The notes beneath the pieces were generated by a model. The model saw nothing but the letters and a program-made list of their open reading frames with translations. It searched no databases and had not been told where the DNA came from. Below, one piece after another: positions 55,601 through 64,000 of a DNA stretch of 64,000 nt. The stretch spans positions 3,923,501-3,987,500 of the forward strand of contig BSBM01000261.1 of the NCBI GenBank assembly GCA_027924585.1, written 5' to 3'. A program made the translations under genes and the position numbers. How positions within the stretch are numbered: the stretch's first letter is position 1; every line of letters begins with the position of its first letter. This DNA is from Larix kaempferi. Its lineage: Eukaryota > Streptophyta > Pinopsida > Pinales > Pinaceae.

Positions 55601-57689
55601 TTCATTAGTTTGGCAAACACTAGGGAGCAGAGTGTCTCACAAATGGATAATGTTCCCCTTTGACTTTAGCAAACCCCCCCTTTATTTCACTTTTCAGTTT
55701 TCACATTTGCATTTCACTTTCATTTCACATTTGATACTTTTCATTTTGGAGCTCTTTCTTTCTTTAAATATTTTAATTTCATTTAAGCACTTTATTTGTT
55801 TGCAACCCTTGAGTTGTCTAACGACTAAAAGGTACCGGCGCTGGATTTCCTTATGGGCACTAGATATGACACGACCTTAGCTCCACTGCCACCGTCTATA
55901 GGTGCAACAAAGTTGCCACAGTAATGTTTTTTGAGAGCAAATAGGTAGTACCTCTTAATTCAAGTAGTACCTACCCTTCTAGCCACCAACCAATTTCAAG
56001 GAGGGGGGTAACTTGTTTCAAGCCTCGGGAGTAGTCTTCAAGTGACTAGGCCAACCTTAGTTCGCACTCAATCCACAGGGATCTGCAAGCATAAAAATAT
56101 CAACGGGTCAAAAAGCTTTGTCACACACATCAGAATCGAGACACCATAGGTAAACATGGAGGCCATCCTAACAAAGAGGTCATAGAGGGGAAGGTCCTTG
56201 AGTTACTTAGTCATGTCTAGATCAACGGGATTTTCATCAACAAGGGTGAATCAATGGAAGATGAAAAAGGCCGATATATGTAACCAAGGGCAAATAGGTT
56301 GTGATCAATGCAATACCTCGAAGACCCTGCCAAATAGAAATATCTATATAAAACAAGAACTACTACTAGATGAAATGCTATGCAATTATCCTACTCACCG
56401 TACTCATCAAAAGATCACAAGTGTAAGATAGAGCCTACAAATAGTCAGTTAGTCAATATAAGTCATAAAATCCATATATGATACCCTTTAGGCATGCATC
56501 TAATACATAGTTAGAACTGAAGAAGAAACATCTTAAACAGCATATGAAAATGTGGCAACCAAAATCGAACACTATACATCTCAAGGCATAGCAGCACAAA
56601 TATATAGGTACAAAAACATATAGTAGGGGACCCACAGAAGTGGCTCAACAATAACATGGGTAACTTCCAAAAAGCTCTGCCCACCAAAACTGCTCCAACT
56701 CTGTCCATAATATGATCTCAACCATCAAATACAAATGCAAAATCTCTATGCTCAGTGTAAAGGACTAACAAATCTTTGACTTGCTTTGGCAAAAATGAGG
56801 TATAGTACCCCCCATACAACTAGTGGTACAACAGGACCATAATGCTTTCCTTTGCTCATTTATTCTCCCTTGTGTGTTCCTTTGAAGTCATGCACATAAT
56901 TGGTGTCTTCATGTTTGTCATCAACGATCTGTATACTGCAAAACAAACTTGTCCAATATTGGAGTGCCTATTACCAAAATGGATGAATCCTTGCAACATT
57001 AAGTTACGTGACTCAATGTTATTTCCCACCAAAGACCTCCACATGAGAGCTACATGGTTTTGACCATTTCTCTACAACCAAGAGTTATCCCTATCTGAGG
57101 TACTTGTTCTTACACTCCTCTCATTTACAACTTAGTCAAAACACAAATCGAAACACTGCACAATGTCCATTCCTTTTGGAATTATTTCAGTGCTTACAAT
57201 ATTTGCTCTCTCAAATAAACATGACTAACCATTATGACAACCAACCATTTCCCATGTGACCAACCACTTTCACTTCACCATGACCGCATTCTCGATGACC
57301 TCTAAGTGACCTCTTACCATAAACTTGGCAACCTTGGAACTTCACATTGAACATAGGGTGTCAGGTAACATCGATCATGCACCCTGAATTCTCAAGACAA
57401 GACTTTTGTCAGCACTATGCGGACCATGACTAAGGTGTATGCCCAGCTTCTCCTTGCAATGACCTCTTAAAAGACTAATCCCATAACTGGTAGCTAACCA
57501 TTCCAAACAACTTTAAAATATTCTCTATGACCCTCAAGAGAGTTGGTGGACAATGACCCTTTTTAACCAAAAATCTTGACTACAAGTATAAGAAAAATCA
57601 GTAGAGACTCACCATAGCAATTTGACCAGTACATAACATACCTTTCAATGTGACCTTTTTGCTACTTGCCATGTACATTGTGTCAAGAT
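52669..57689. other. Repeat-derived non-coding interior of the LTR unit
   Basis: No coding domain recognised. 54500-55250 resembles gypsy LTR phrases on the opposite strand of those at 29.8-31 kb (GGGGGCGAATTGCC, TTGACCAAGTCAAA). An AG microsatellite lies at 54049-54075. ORFs of 60-80 codons (for example 55632-55880, 56198-56431, 56842-57063) are unsupported. Confidence 0.35.
54049..54075 (+). repeat. (AG)n microsatellite
   Basis: About 13 uninterrupted AG units followed by AAGAAG. Confidence 0.95.
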
Positions 57690-59300
57690 GCACAATCATT
57701 AATATGGACATTAGATAAGGCATAACTACATCGTAATACTTATGAAACTGCTCCTAGGAGGAATTAGCAACAGATGCTAAATTTGTTAAAGCACCCTCTT
57801 GCACCATCTGCCTTTCCATTCTGCAAAAGAATGGGCAACTTGCTCACTATACCATCCAAGTACGGTGTCAAAATATCAAGTGTACAATTTTCACTAAAGT
57901 TGAGCACTTGAAGCGGCATGTGCCTACACTCTAGGGTTCTGAAAATCGTCCATAGCTCCAACAAGTGCAGGCAAAACTTGGTGATCATATTGTTGTTGCA
58001 AGTCTGAGCCCAAATCAGTTAAAGTTGCCCAATGGCATTGATGGTTTCCCATCATACACAAGGATGTGGATCTTCGAATGACTTCATAACCATTGGGACA
58101 ACTTGTTCAAGGTTTTTTTAGCATCACCTCCACACAGCCTTTTGCGGCCTGAGCAACATGATGTTTCCGCCAATCAGGATCGGCCAAAAAAGTAGGATGC
58201 AACTTGGAGGCAATGTGGACAATGGTGTTTCCACTTAGAGAAATAGCCAAACGATCCAAGCACTAGTGACCATCATTGTAATTAGTTGATTAACCAGCAT
58301 CTTTGTCGTCGGTATTTGGATGCATGCCAGGCAGGATCATCTTCGATGTTGAGAAGTATTTTCATAAGAATAGCAAAAAGCCTACAGATAAATTAGGGAA
58401 TTTGCACATTACTCCAAGGGCATGCTCTCAAGCGTCTGAGAGGGTAATAATGAACTCTATGGCGAGATGCTGAGTGCCCCCTTCTAAGGTATCGGCCTCA
58501 GCAATCTGCAGCATGCTTCCAACCACATTAACAATCTATCGATGGAGAAACCATGGATCAATGCCTGCCAACTCAATCAACATCTTGAGGGCCTCCTACG
58601 ATGTGGCTGCATTGTTTTTGTCGAGGGCCTCAGTGAGCATCTGCATCATGGCGAGGATTAGGTCCTCGAAGTGATCACGGTTTTGCGGAGTCTCGATTTT
58701 CTAGACGAAGTTGGTCATGGTTGCGAGGGTTGCGATTCGAACATCCAACAAGGAGATCGAGAGAGGCATTGGTGGAACACAGTGTGCAAGGTGGAGAGAT
58801 GTGGGTGGAGATGGTCGCCTATGAATTGCGATAGCTACGCAAACATGAGCAACACACTCTCCTTGAGGTGCAGAGATAAAGAGCTCACACATTGAAACAT
58901 GAAGGGCAATAAATCTAGCCACTGGCCTTCTTCCATCGTGGAGGCCGCGAGCTCAACAATGATGTTGCAAAGCTTCTTGACGATGGTCTTGGCCTCCTCA
59001 CTCTGGACGCAAACGAGGAGATGGGCCTTGATGGCGATGTCAATCGTGGCCATATGTAGTTCTTGTCGCATGTGATCTTCTTCCTCAGGAGAATCGCCAC
59101 CATGGCCTGAATTTCCACTTGCCCACATGATTGTCAGACGACAATGAGCTTCAAGGCCAATGCACTCGAGTGCTTCTCCCTCCAGATGTTGAACAATGCC
59201 TCTACTTGGCCTCTTTGCTTGCATGCCTCCGCTTGGCCTCTTTGCTTGCTGCCAGTACTCGTGAAGTGTGCTATCAGGGCCTCAAATGCCACCAATTTCA
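57690..59300 (-). pseudogene. Intronless importin-5-like (importin beta-3) pseudogene
   Basis: A minus-strand copy of the N-terminal half of a plant importin-5, the HEAT-repeat carrier that takes cargo into the nucleus with Ran-GTP. Recognisable in order, in changing frames: FEALIAHF (about 59290), LFNI and SALALKL, AMVAILLRK and NYIWPRL (59100-59040), ELAASTMEE, LLPFMFQCVSS and LKESVLLMFA (58950-58835), NLEQVVPMVMKSFEDPHP (about 58100), INAIGQL, VLNFSENC and LDILTPYLDGIVSK (57900-57830), and HKYYDVVMPYL (about 57730). Many stops and frameshifts. No introns are evident across more than 1 kb. A 27 bp in-frame tandem duplication lies at 59205-59258. The 3' half is absent. Confidence 0.82.
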
Positions 59301-59966
59301 ACCCCAACACAACATTTATCTACGCTTCCACCCCTTCAATTATTGTGATAGTGTCCTTGCATTGATCCATCATAAATATTAAATTTGATCGATCTCACTC
59401 TCAATTTGGAAACAATGCTCAGCCTACTTGCTATTCGATGTTGTCGCCATCGATGGAGGAAACAAAACAAGAGAAGAATTGATGGGAGAGCGAAGGAGTC
59501 ATCATCCCTAATAAATCTTCATTTTTTTCTCCAAGTTTCCAACGCTTTTTCTACTGCGCACTTTGCAAATCCTTGAATGGATTGCAATCTCCTTTAATAG
59601 CACACTTCCCTTCATTCCAACGATTCCTCACCACAGTCTCAAATAAGAGAAGGGAGATGCCACAAAAATAATCCAAGAAAACGCTTCCACATCCATTAAT
59701 TACATTACAAAAATCACAAGCCATTCAAGTACTCCCTCACGCACTTCCCCACTACTCCATGTGTGCCAATCCAACTATATTAAATCCTATCAATTGCAAA
59801 TGCAAATGCCATCATACTCTATAAGTCCCAACCCTTTCCTACAATAACTTTCTATGACTACATCACTCAAAGCTTAGCTTCCTCACATTCTTTAGTTGTG
59901 GAGGAGTTCTTGGAGAAGAACTCCTCACACAAGCCTCTCACCTCAAGAGCTCCACTGGATCTAATA
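59301..59966 (-). other. Leader between LTR and importin-5 copy
   Basis: No ORF of note. Contains a perfect hairpin at 59901-59926 (GAGGAGTTCTT-GGAG-AAGAACTCCTC) shortly after the presumed 5' LTR end. ATGGCGACAACATCG near 59450 could derive from the captured gene's start region. Confidence 0.4.
59901..59926. other. Perfect 11 bp stem hairpin
   Basis: 11 bp arms with a 4-base loop, about 40 bp inside the presumed 5' LTR/leader border on the minus strand. Confidence 0.85.
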
Positions 59967-60280
59967 TGATATCAGAAAATAAGAAAGAGAGTTCCACAAC
60001 AAAACTGTGCTGATTGTTCTACCAATGTAATTGTACACATATAAATACATGAAAGCTTTGCCTCAATATAGATACACTACCTTATCTCAACCATAACTAC
60101 TTGAGAGAATATCGAAGCCACACAATAAACTAGGAGCTAATCTAGCTCTCATCCAACAACCTCCTAAAACCACTCAAGAAGGCTACTCATGTAGAGACAC
60201 TATACTTGACATTTTTATTATAATAACAAACTTATGTGACTAAACACAAGACAAGAATTAATTAATTGTTCTAAATAACA
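59967..60280 (-). repeat. High-coordinate LTR (5' LTR in minus orientation)
   Basis: On the minus strand begins TGTTATTTAGAAC and ends near CTTATTTTCTGATATCA. Homologous to 51361-51680. Confidence 0.65.
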
Positions 60281-61346
60281 GCATTGATTGATTAACTAGC
60301 TACAAAGGCAAAGCTTGTCATTTCATGAATTGTATTGTTGATAACACTGATAAAAAGAAATGAAAGGAGAACCACTACTCTCTAACAATAATTCTTTACA
60401 ATGAGAGAACACTGTGTCAAAAACCAGGCAAAATATAATCTTGTTAGCAAATTTGACTTCATATCAAAAAACTCAAAACAGTAAGGTTCCTGCTGCAACA
60501 AAGATTTGTATGTCTTATGCTTTAAACAGGTTTCTAGGGAAAGGTATAAAAATATTCAAGATAAGAATCTTATTGACAAGGTTTTCAAAGCAATATAGTA
60601 ATCAGCGGAGTGTTCTATTGACAACGCAAGCTATGTCACAAGGTTTGGGTTTGAGTTCGGATTCGACAACCAAGGTTTGGGTTTGGGTTTGAGTTCGGAT
60701 AGTTTAATAAACAATTCCTAAGAATTTTATTCAAGTCCTTTCTATTCTTAATGAATATTTATTTGAAATTTCCTTCGATATATTTGAACATATTTTCCTA
60801 CTTATGACCAAAACCAAGTACCAATGTCCATACACTTAGTCTCAATTCTTTAATCCTGAAACTTTTCCATTCATCTCCATGAAAACAAACATATGGTCGT
60901 TGACAACAACAAATTGATATGAATGTCGCAAACTTAGTTCCAACTACTGGATCACCGTGTTTTTATTGTATGTGTAAATTTCATGAATTCAAAGCCTTTT
61001 GTTATCTGGGTAGAAAAGGAAAATGGATACTAAACAAGAATAGAAAAGCGTAATGTATTCAATTACCACTCAAATAACATTCAGCCATTCTCATTGAACT
61101 GAATGCTTAATGCAAATATATTGCACTAATAAAATAGAAAACAACGCACAAGAGAAAGAAAGGTGCCTACATATGGAACTGTTTTTAACAAAAATGCATC
61201 CACAAATGCAAACTAAGAATCAAAAAATACAGTATTTTACTTTAATTAGAAGCTATCATACCCTTTGCTGCACAGTTTATTAGAAAGTAGTAGGGGAAAT
61301 GAAGAAACTATAATGAGGGATGACTATTTAATAGATCAATCTTCAC
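60281..61346. other. Intronic AT-rich sequence
   Basis: No gene. A short GGTTTGGGTTTGAGTTCGGAT-type duplication lies near 60641-60700. Confidence 0.5.
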
Positions 61347-61723
61347 CTGAAAGCAGGTGGCCGGCCAAGAGGTTCAGTTGGATACATGCCAGGCTCAGCA
61401 GTAGAAGCTTCATACAGAACTGGAGGTCCTGGTGGTAAAGGTAAAATTCCATCTCCATCATGAACATTTTGTGGACCAATTCTTCCATCATTATGGGTTC
61501 TAACACGTGGAGTTCCTCTTTCCCTTTTACCTGCAGCTTGTAACTCCTGCAAAGAATAACCTGCATCAAATTCTTTCCGATCCCCTTCACTTTCATGACT
61601 TGCCTTTTCAGGCTCCTCTCTTTGACTTGTGTTATCAATGGTTTCAGGGCTTCTGTTATCAACAGTTTCAGGTGCATTTATAGGAGCCGCAGAATCATCC
61701 TCTGTAGCATCATGCAAGACAAT
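61347..61723 (-). CDS. FIPS5-like: FIP1-like factor exon
   Basis: 377 bp exon. Acceptor CTGGAGACAG|ATT and donor TTTCAG|GTGAAG. It continues the preceding exon as VIQ|IVLHDATEDDSAAP, then an acidic, Ser/Thr-rich stretch, KRERGTPRVRTHNDGR, and LPLPPGPPVLYEASTAEPGMYPTEP, ending GRPPAF with two bases left over. Those two bases plus the first base of the exon at 50729 form an Arg codon. IVLxD after RRPRxRDSDAVIQ and the following acidic region are as in plant FIP1 proteins. Confidence 0.82.
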
Positions 61724-61917
61724 CTGTCTCCAGTCCCACACAAAAAAATTCAAAATCCATACATACACAACAAAATAAGGAGCATCAGAAAACTATAAAT
61801 CCCTACATGAGGGACACTGATTTGTAAGCTTCTACCAGTATGCAGATGCCAAGATGTAAGAAATGTGATCACATATTTAAGATGCTCAACAGCATAATTT
61901 GCCAAAAGCTTAAGAAC

Positions 61918-62019
61918 CTGTATAACCGCATCAGAATCACGAAGGCGCGGCCGCCTAACATCTACTGAAGGAAGCCTTTCACCAATGCCACCTTCAACCT
62001 GTATGGCTCTGCCAGTTGG
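61918..62019 (-). CDS. FIPS5-like: FIP1-like factor exon (RRPR-RDSD motif)
   Basis: 102 bp, phase 0 on both sides, acceptor CTTATGCAG|CCA and donor ATACAG|GTTCTT. Encodes PTGRAIQVEGGIGERLPSVD followed by VRRPRLRDSDAVIQ, a signature stretch of plant FIP1 homologues just after the core CPSF/PAP-binding region. This is the strongest evidence for the identity of the gene. Confidence 0.85.
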
Positions 62020-62193
62020 CTGCATAAGAATGAGCAAGTAGGGAGATGTTACTTAAGTGTGTGCTCCACGTTGATCCATTATATAGTATGACCAAGTAAA
62101 TCTCATCAAACTGTAAAGGATCAGGAAACTGTCAAGAAAAAATTCAACATAATGTGAGCATGGAATATTTATGAAGGCATAAACAAAACATAC

Positions 62194-62328
62194 AAATTGT
62201 GGTTGTCCTCGTGCCAAAACTGTTCCAGTCAACGATCCAGTATCTTGACTATGTTGTATATTTTCTCCCAATGCTTCAAGCAGGCCTGTAGCAGCTGCCA
62301 GCTCTGGAGGTAGGTCTGGATCATAATC
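62194..62328 (-). CDS. FIPS5-like: FIP1-like factor exon (DPDLPPELAAATG)
   Basis: 135 bp, 45 codons, phase 0, acceptor CTGAACTAG|GAT and donor CAATTT|GTATGT. Encodes DYDPDLPPELAAATG, a block seen in plant FIP1 proteins, then a variable stretch ending LARGQPQF. Joins cleanly to PTGRAIQ of the next exon. Confidence 0.85.
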
Positions 62329-62421
62329 CTAGTTCAGGAAGAAGTTTTAATAAGAATCTATATGCATAAAGCTCAAAAATTCTAAAACAAATAGTTTGCA
62401 TCATTGTCTTCAGTTCAATAC

Positions 62422-62490
62422 CTTCTTCGATCGCCCACTTTCATAAACACAGATCTTGCTTTGCATAGTCGACTCCAGTCGATGTTGTTC
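62422..62490 (-). CDS. FIPS5-like: FIP1-like factor exon (RLESTMQSK)
   Basis: 69 bp, 23 codons, acceptor AATTTACAG|GAA and donor AAGAAG|GTATTG. Encodes EQHRLESTMQSKICVYESGRSKK, matching the segment that follows the Fip1 core motif in plant homologues. The core exon (the GFxExxWxxYC region) should lie further toward higher coordinates and was not found before the window ends. A donor-like LRQLAK|GTACCC near 62572 was noted but not used. Confidence 0.82.
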
Positions 62491-63716
62491 CTGTAAATTG
62501 AAAAATTAATTTAGTAGTTTTGTACTCTTCTGTAAATGCAGTAAGACTAAATAGGTAAACTATAGGGTACCTTTGCCAGTTGTCTCAACATATGTTGAAA
62601 AACATACTACTGAATGGTCAAAAAGTTATTTTTGAATGTTCATCTGACAGGGTTATTGGACTTCAATGCTGATAGGAAGGGCAAAGTTGGGGATTGAGTT
62701 TTGCAGATTTGATCTGTTTCCTGTCATGAATAAGTGCCTTAATCACACTGGTATAGTGCAAGTGGCATCTTTTCTCACAACTTCCCAAAAGATAACGAAT
62801 ATCATGCCAACTTAGTTTTAATTATGAAGCCTCACAATGTTTCACCTTGTTGTTTGCATACTGCAAGTAGAACTGGTGACCATGGCACCAAAGATAGCAA
62901 GTTCATCTCAAGGGTCTATCATGAGGGAAGCCTTCTGCCGTTATCAACAGATTGATATTTATTATTAAGCTTTATAATAAAGACACTTTCAATACTCCCA
63001 AAGACCTCTGGATTGGGTACTTCCTCAGACATCCTCCTCCGGGAATAGTAAAAGATACTCTGGTTAATTGTGGATCTTCACAGCCTAACAAAAAGTAACT
63101 TTTTGTTTGAATTAGACTACCACACACAATAGAAACTTTACGACAGTTTTGTGTCATGAACCCCATTGACTGTTCAGTACTCACCCCAGTTTGTGGTTCT
63201 GCATTGCCATCAACCTATCTCAAATCTCATAGACTCATTTAGACATTAGAGTTGAAGGCAAGGTAATTATGCAAGACATGGTATACACTATGTAATAATT
63301 TCTTGAACGCTTCGTGTGCTATGTGAAAGGACAGGAATGTTCCTTTGTAAGGAAAGCAAACCCAGAGGTTCAATGGGAAACTCAACTCAATTCAGTATCT
63401 CAAGAAGAAGGCTAGAACCAACCTAGAGAGCTCTTCAAATTCCTGGGGATCCCCTTTGGTTTTCAAGCGACTTCTTTAAAATTTGTTACACCAGAGACTT
63501 AGCTCTAATACCAACTAATAATACAACACCAACATGCTCTACTATCAATAATATCGAAATCAACATTAGAACATCATATGAACATTGATTTATCTATGTA
63601 ATGGAAATAATAATGACCCTTTGACCAGAAACATGTAATAGTAATTAAATACCAATAACATGCACATCCAAAATACACATGACTTCAAAACAAAATCCTT
63701 GTCCTCATTATTATAT
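62491..63716. other. Intron upstream of the first visible FIP1 exon
   Basis: AT-rich, with no supported ORF. The minus ORF at 62972-63184 has no recognisable content. Confidence 0.4.
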
Positions 63717-63830
63717 TAAATAAGATAAGATAAGATAACTTTATTAATGTCCAACAAATGACCACAAAAGTAGGTCAATGGGACTAAAAGAGTACATCAA
63801 GTGAAGTTACAAAATGGTGGTCCAAATGCA
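63717..63830 (-). repeat. Interspersed repeat with TTATC tail, second copy
   Basis: Homologous to 27831-27915. The ATAAG tail has at least three units. On the minus strand it contains AATAAAG just before the tail, suggesting the end of a polyadenylated non-LTR transcript copied into DNA. Upstream (63831-64000) may be more of the same element. Confidence 0.55.
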
Positions 63831-64000
63831 ACTCCTAGATAAACATTCAGAAAAAGATAGAGAACAATGTGTCTAGCTAAGAGAAAACATAAAATGAGAT
63901 GCAAGTACAAGAACAAGAAAGATGCTAAAAAAACCAATGATTCTGGGTGTTGAATAGAAGAAAGGATTGTTAATTTTTTTAGTACAGCTGCGAGACCCAT

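Larger units (their letters stand above)
51361..60280 (-). mobile_element. LTR-flanked unit carrying a host-gene copy
   Basis: Direct repeats 51361-51680 and 59967-60280 are clearly homologous over about 315 bp (for example CTCATCCAACAACCTCCTAAAAC, split here as CTCATCCAACAACC then TCCTAAAAC). On the minus strand a purine tract (AAGGAGGAG, 51688-51680) precedes the low copy, and a TGATATCA-type sequence follows the high copy. That places the 5' LTR at the high end. No gag or pol was recognised inside. The internal part includes an importin-5-like pseudogene next to the 5' LTR, a 321 bp duplication and other repeat debris. No TSD was found, so the element is old or its edges are misjudged. Confidence 0.6.
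50730..61346 (-). other. 10.6 kb intron of the FIP1-like gene
   Basis: GT donor (TTTCAG|GTGAAG) at 61346-61345 and AG acceptor at 50731-50730, phase 2. About 8.9 kb is a single LTR-flanked unit (51361-60280). The remainder is about 1.7 kb of AT-rich sequence. Confidence 0.75.

Noticed and set aside
62560-62610. Extra FIP1 exon ending LRQLAK before a GTACCC donor
   Set aside because: Donor and phase are plausible, but no convincing acceptor or Fip1 core motif lies upstream.
1-64000. CRISPR arrays, rRNA, intact tRNA genes, bacterial-type operons
   Set aside because: Scanned for by eye on both strands. Repeats present are TSDs, LTRs, minisatellites and tandem duplications, and no tRNA cloverleaf was found.

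Overview
The window looks like intergenic and intronic DNA from a large, repeat-rich seed-plant genome. It is AT-rich, full of plant Ty1/copia, Ty3/gypsy, LINE and hAT relics, and carries one plant housekeeping gene with a 10.6 kb intron. A gymnosperm would fit, but nothing here proves it. No rRNA, CRISPR or bacterial-type operon was seen.

Bases 1-19774 form a nested retrotransposon stack that target-site duplications (TSDs) allow to be unpicked. A decayed copia pol (about 630-2013) is followed by a 3' region carrying eight short hairpins next to TGACGTAAT-like motifs. A gypsy solo LTR (2223-15775, TSD CACGA) sits in that region. The solo LTR is itself split by two insertions. One is a 'two-headed' gypsy chimera (3988-11657, TSD GGTTG) that has an LTR 3' end at both termini, gag on the minus strand and protease on the plus strand. 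The other is an unclassified TG...CA element (11684-14343, TSD TTTTA). Further right, the same copia region is split by a young gag-only LTR element (15975-18802, LTRs 214/216 identical). A copia LTR closes the stack (19152-19774).

Bases 19799-33870 hold decayed non-coding repeats, two minus-strand LINE fragments (about 19799-22420 and 32345-32960), LINE-tail-like sequence, minisatellite-like duplications and one unrecognised ORF (28000-28452).

Bases 33881-40625 hold two closely related hAT DNA transposons, one inserted into the transposase gene of the other. Each has its own perfect 8 bp TSD. Both keep a BED finger, a 110 bp intron, DUF659 and a C-terminal dimerisation region, and both are disabled by a few mutations. 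A separate internally deleted hAT derivative lies at 45329-46206, and a tRNA-derived SINE-like relic at about 41920.

Bases 48986-62490 carry, on the minus strand, five exons of a FIP1-like mRNA polyadenylation factor. Splice sites and phases agree. The gene is incomplete at both ends of what can be seen. Most of its 10.6 kb intron (50730-61346) is one decayed LTR-flanked unit (51361-60280) that contains an intronless importin-5-like pseudogene.
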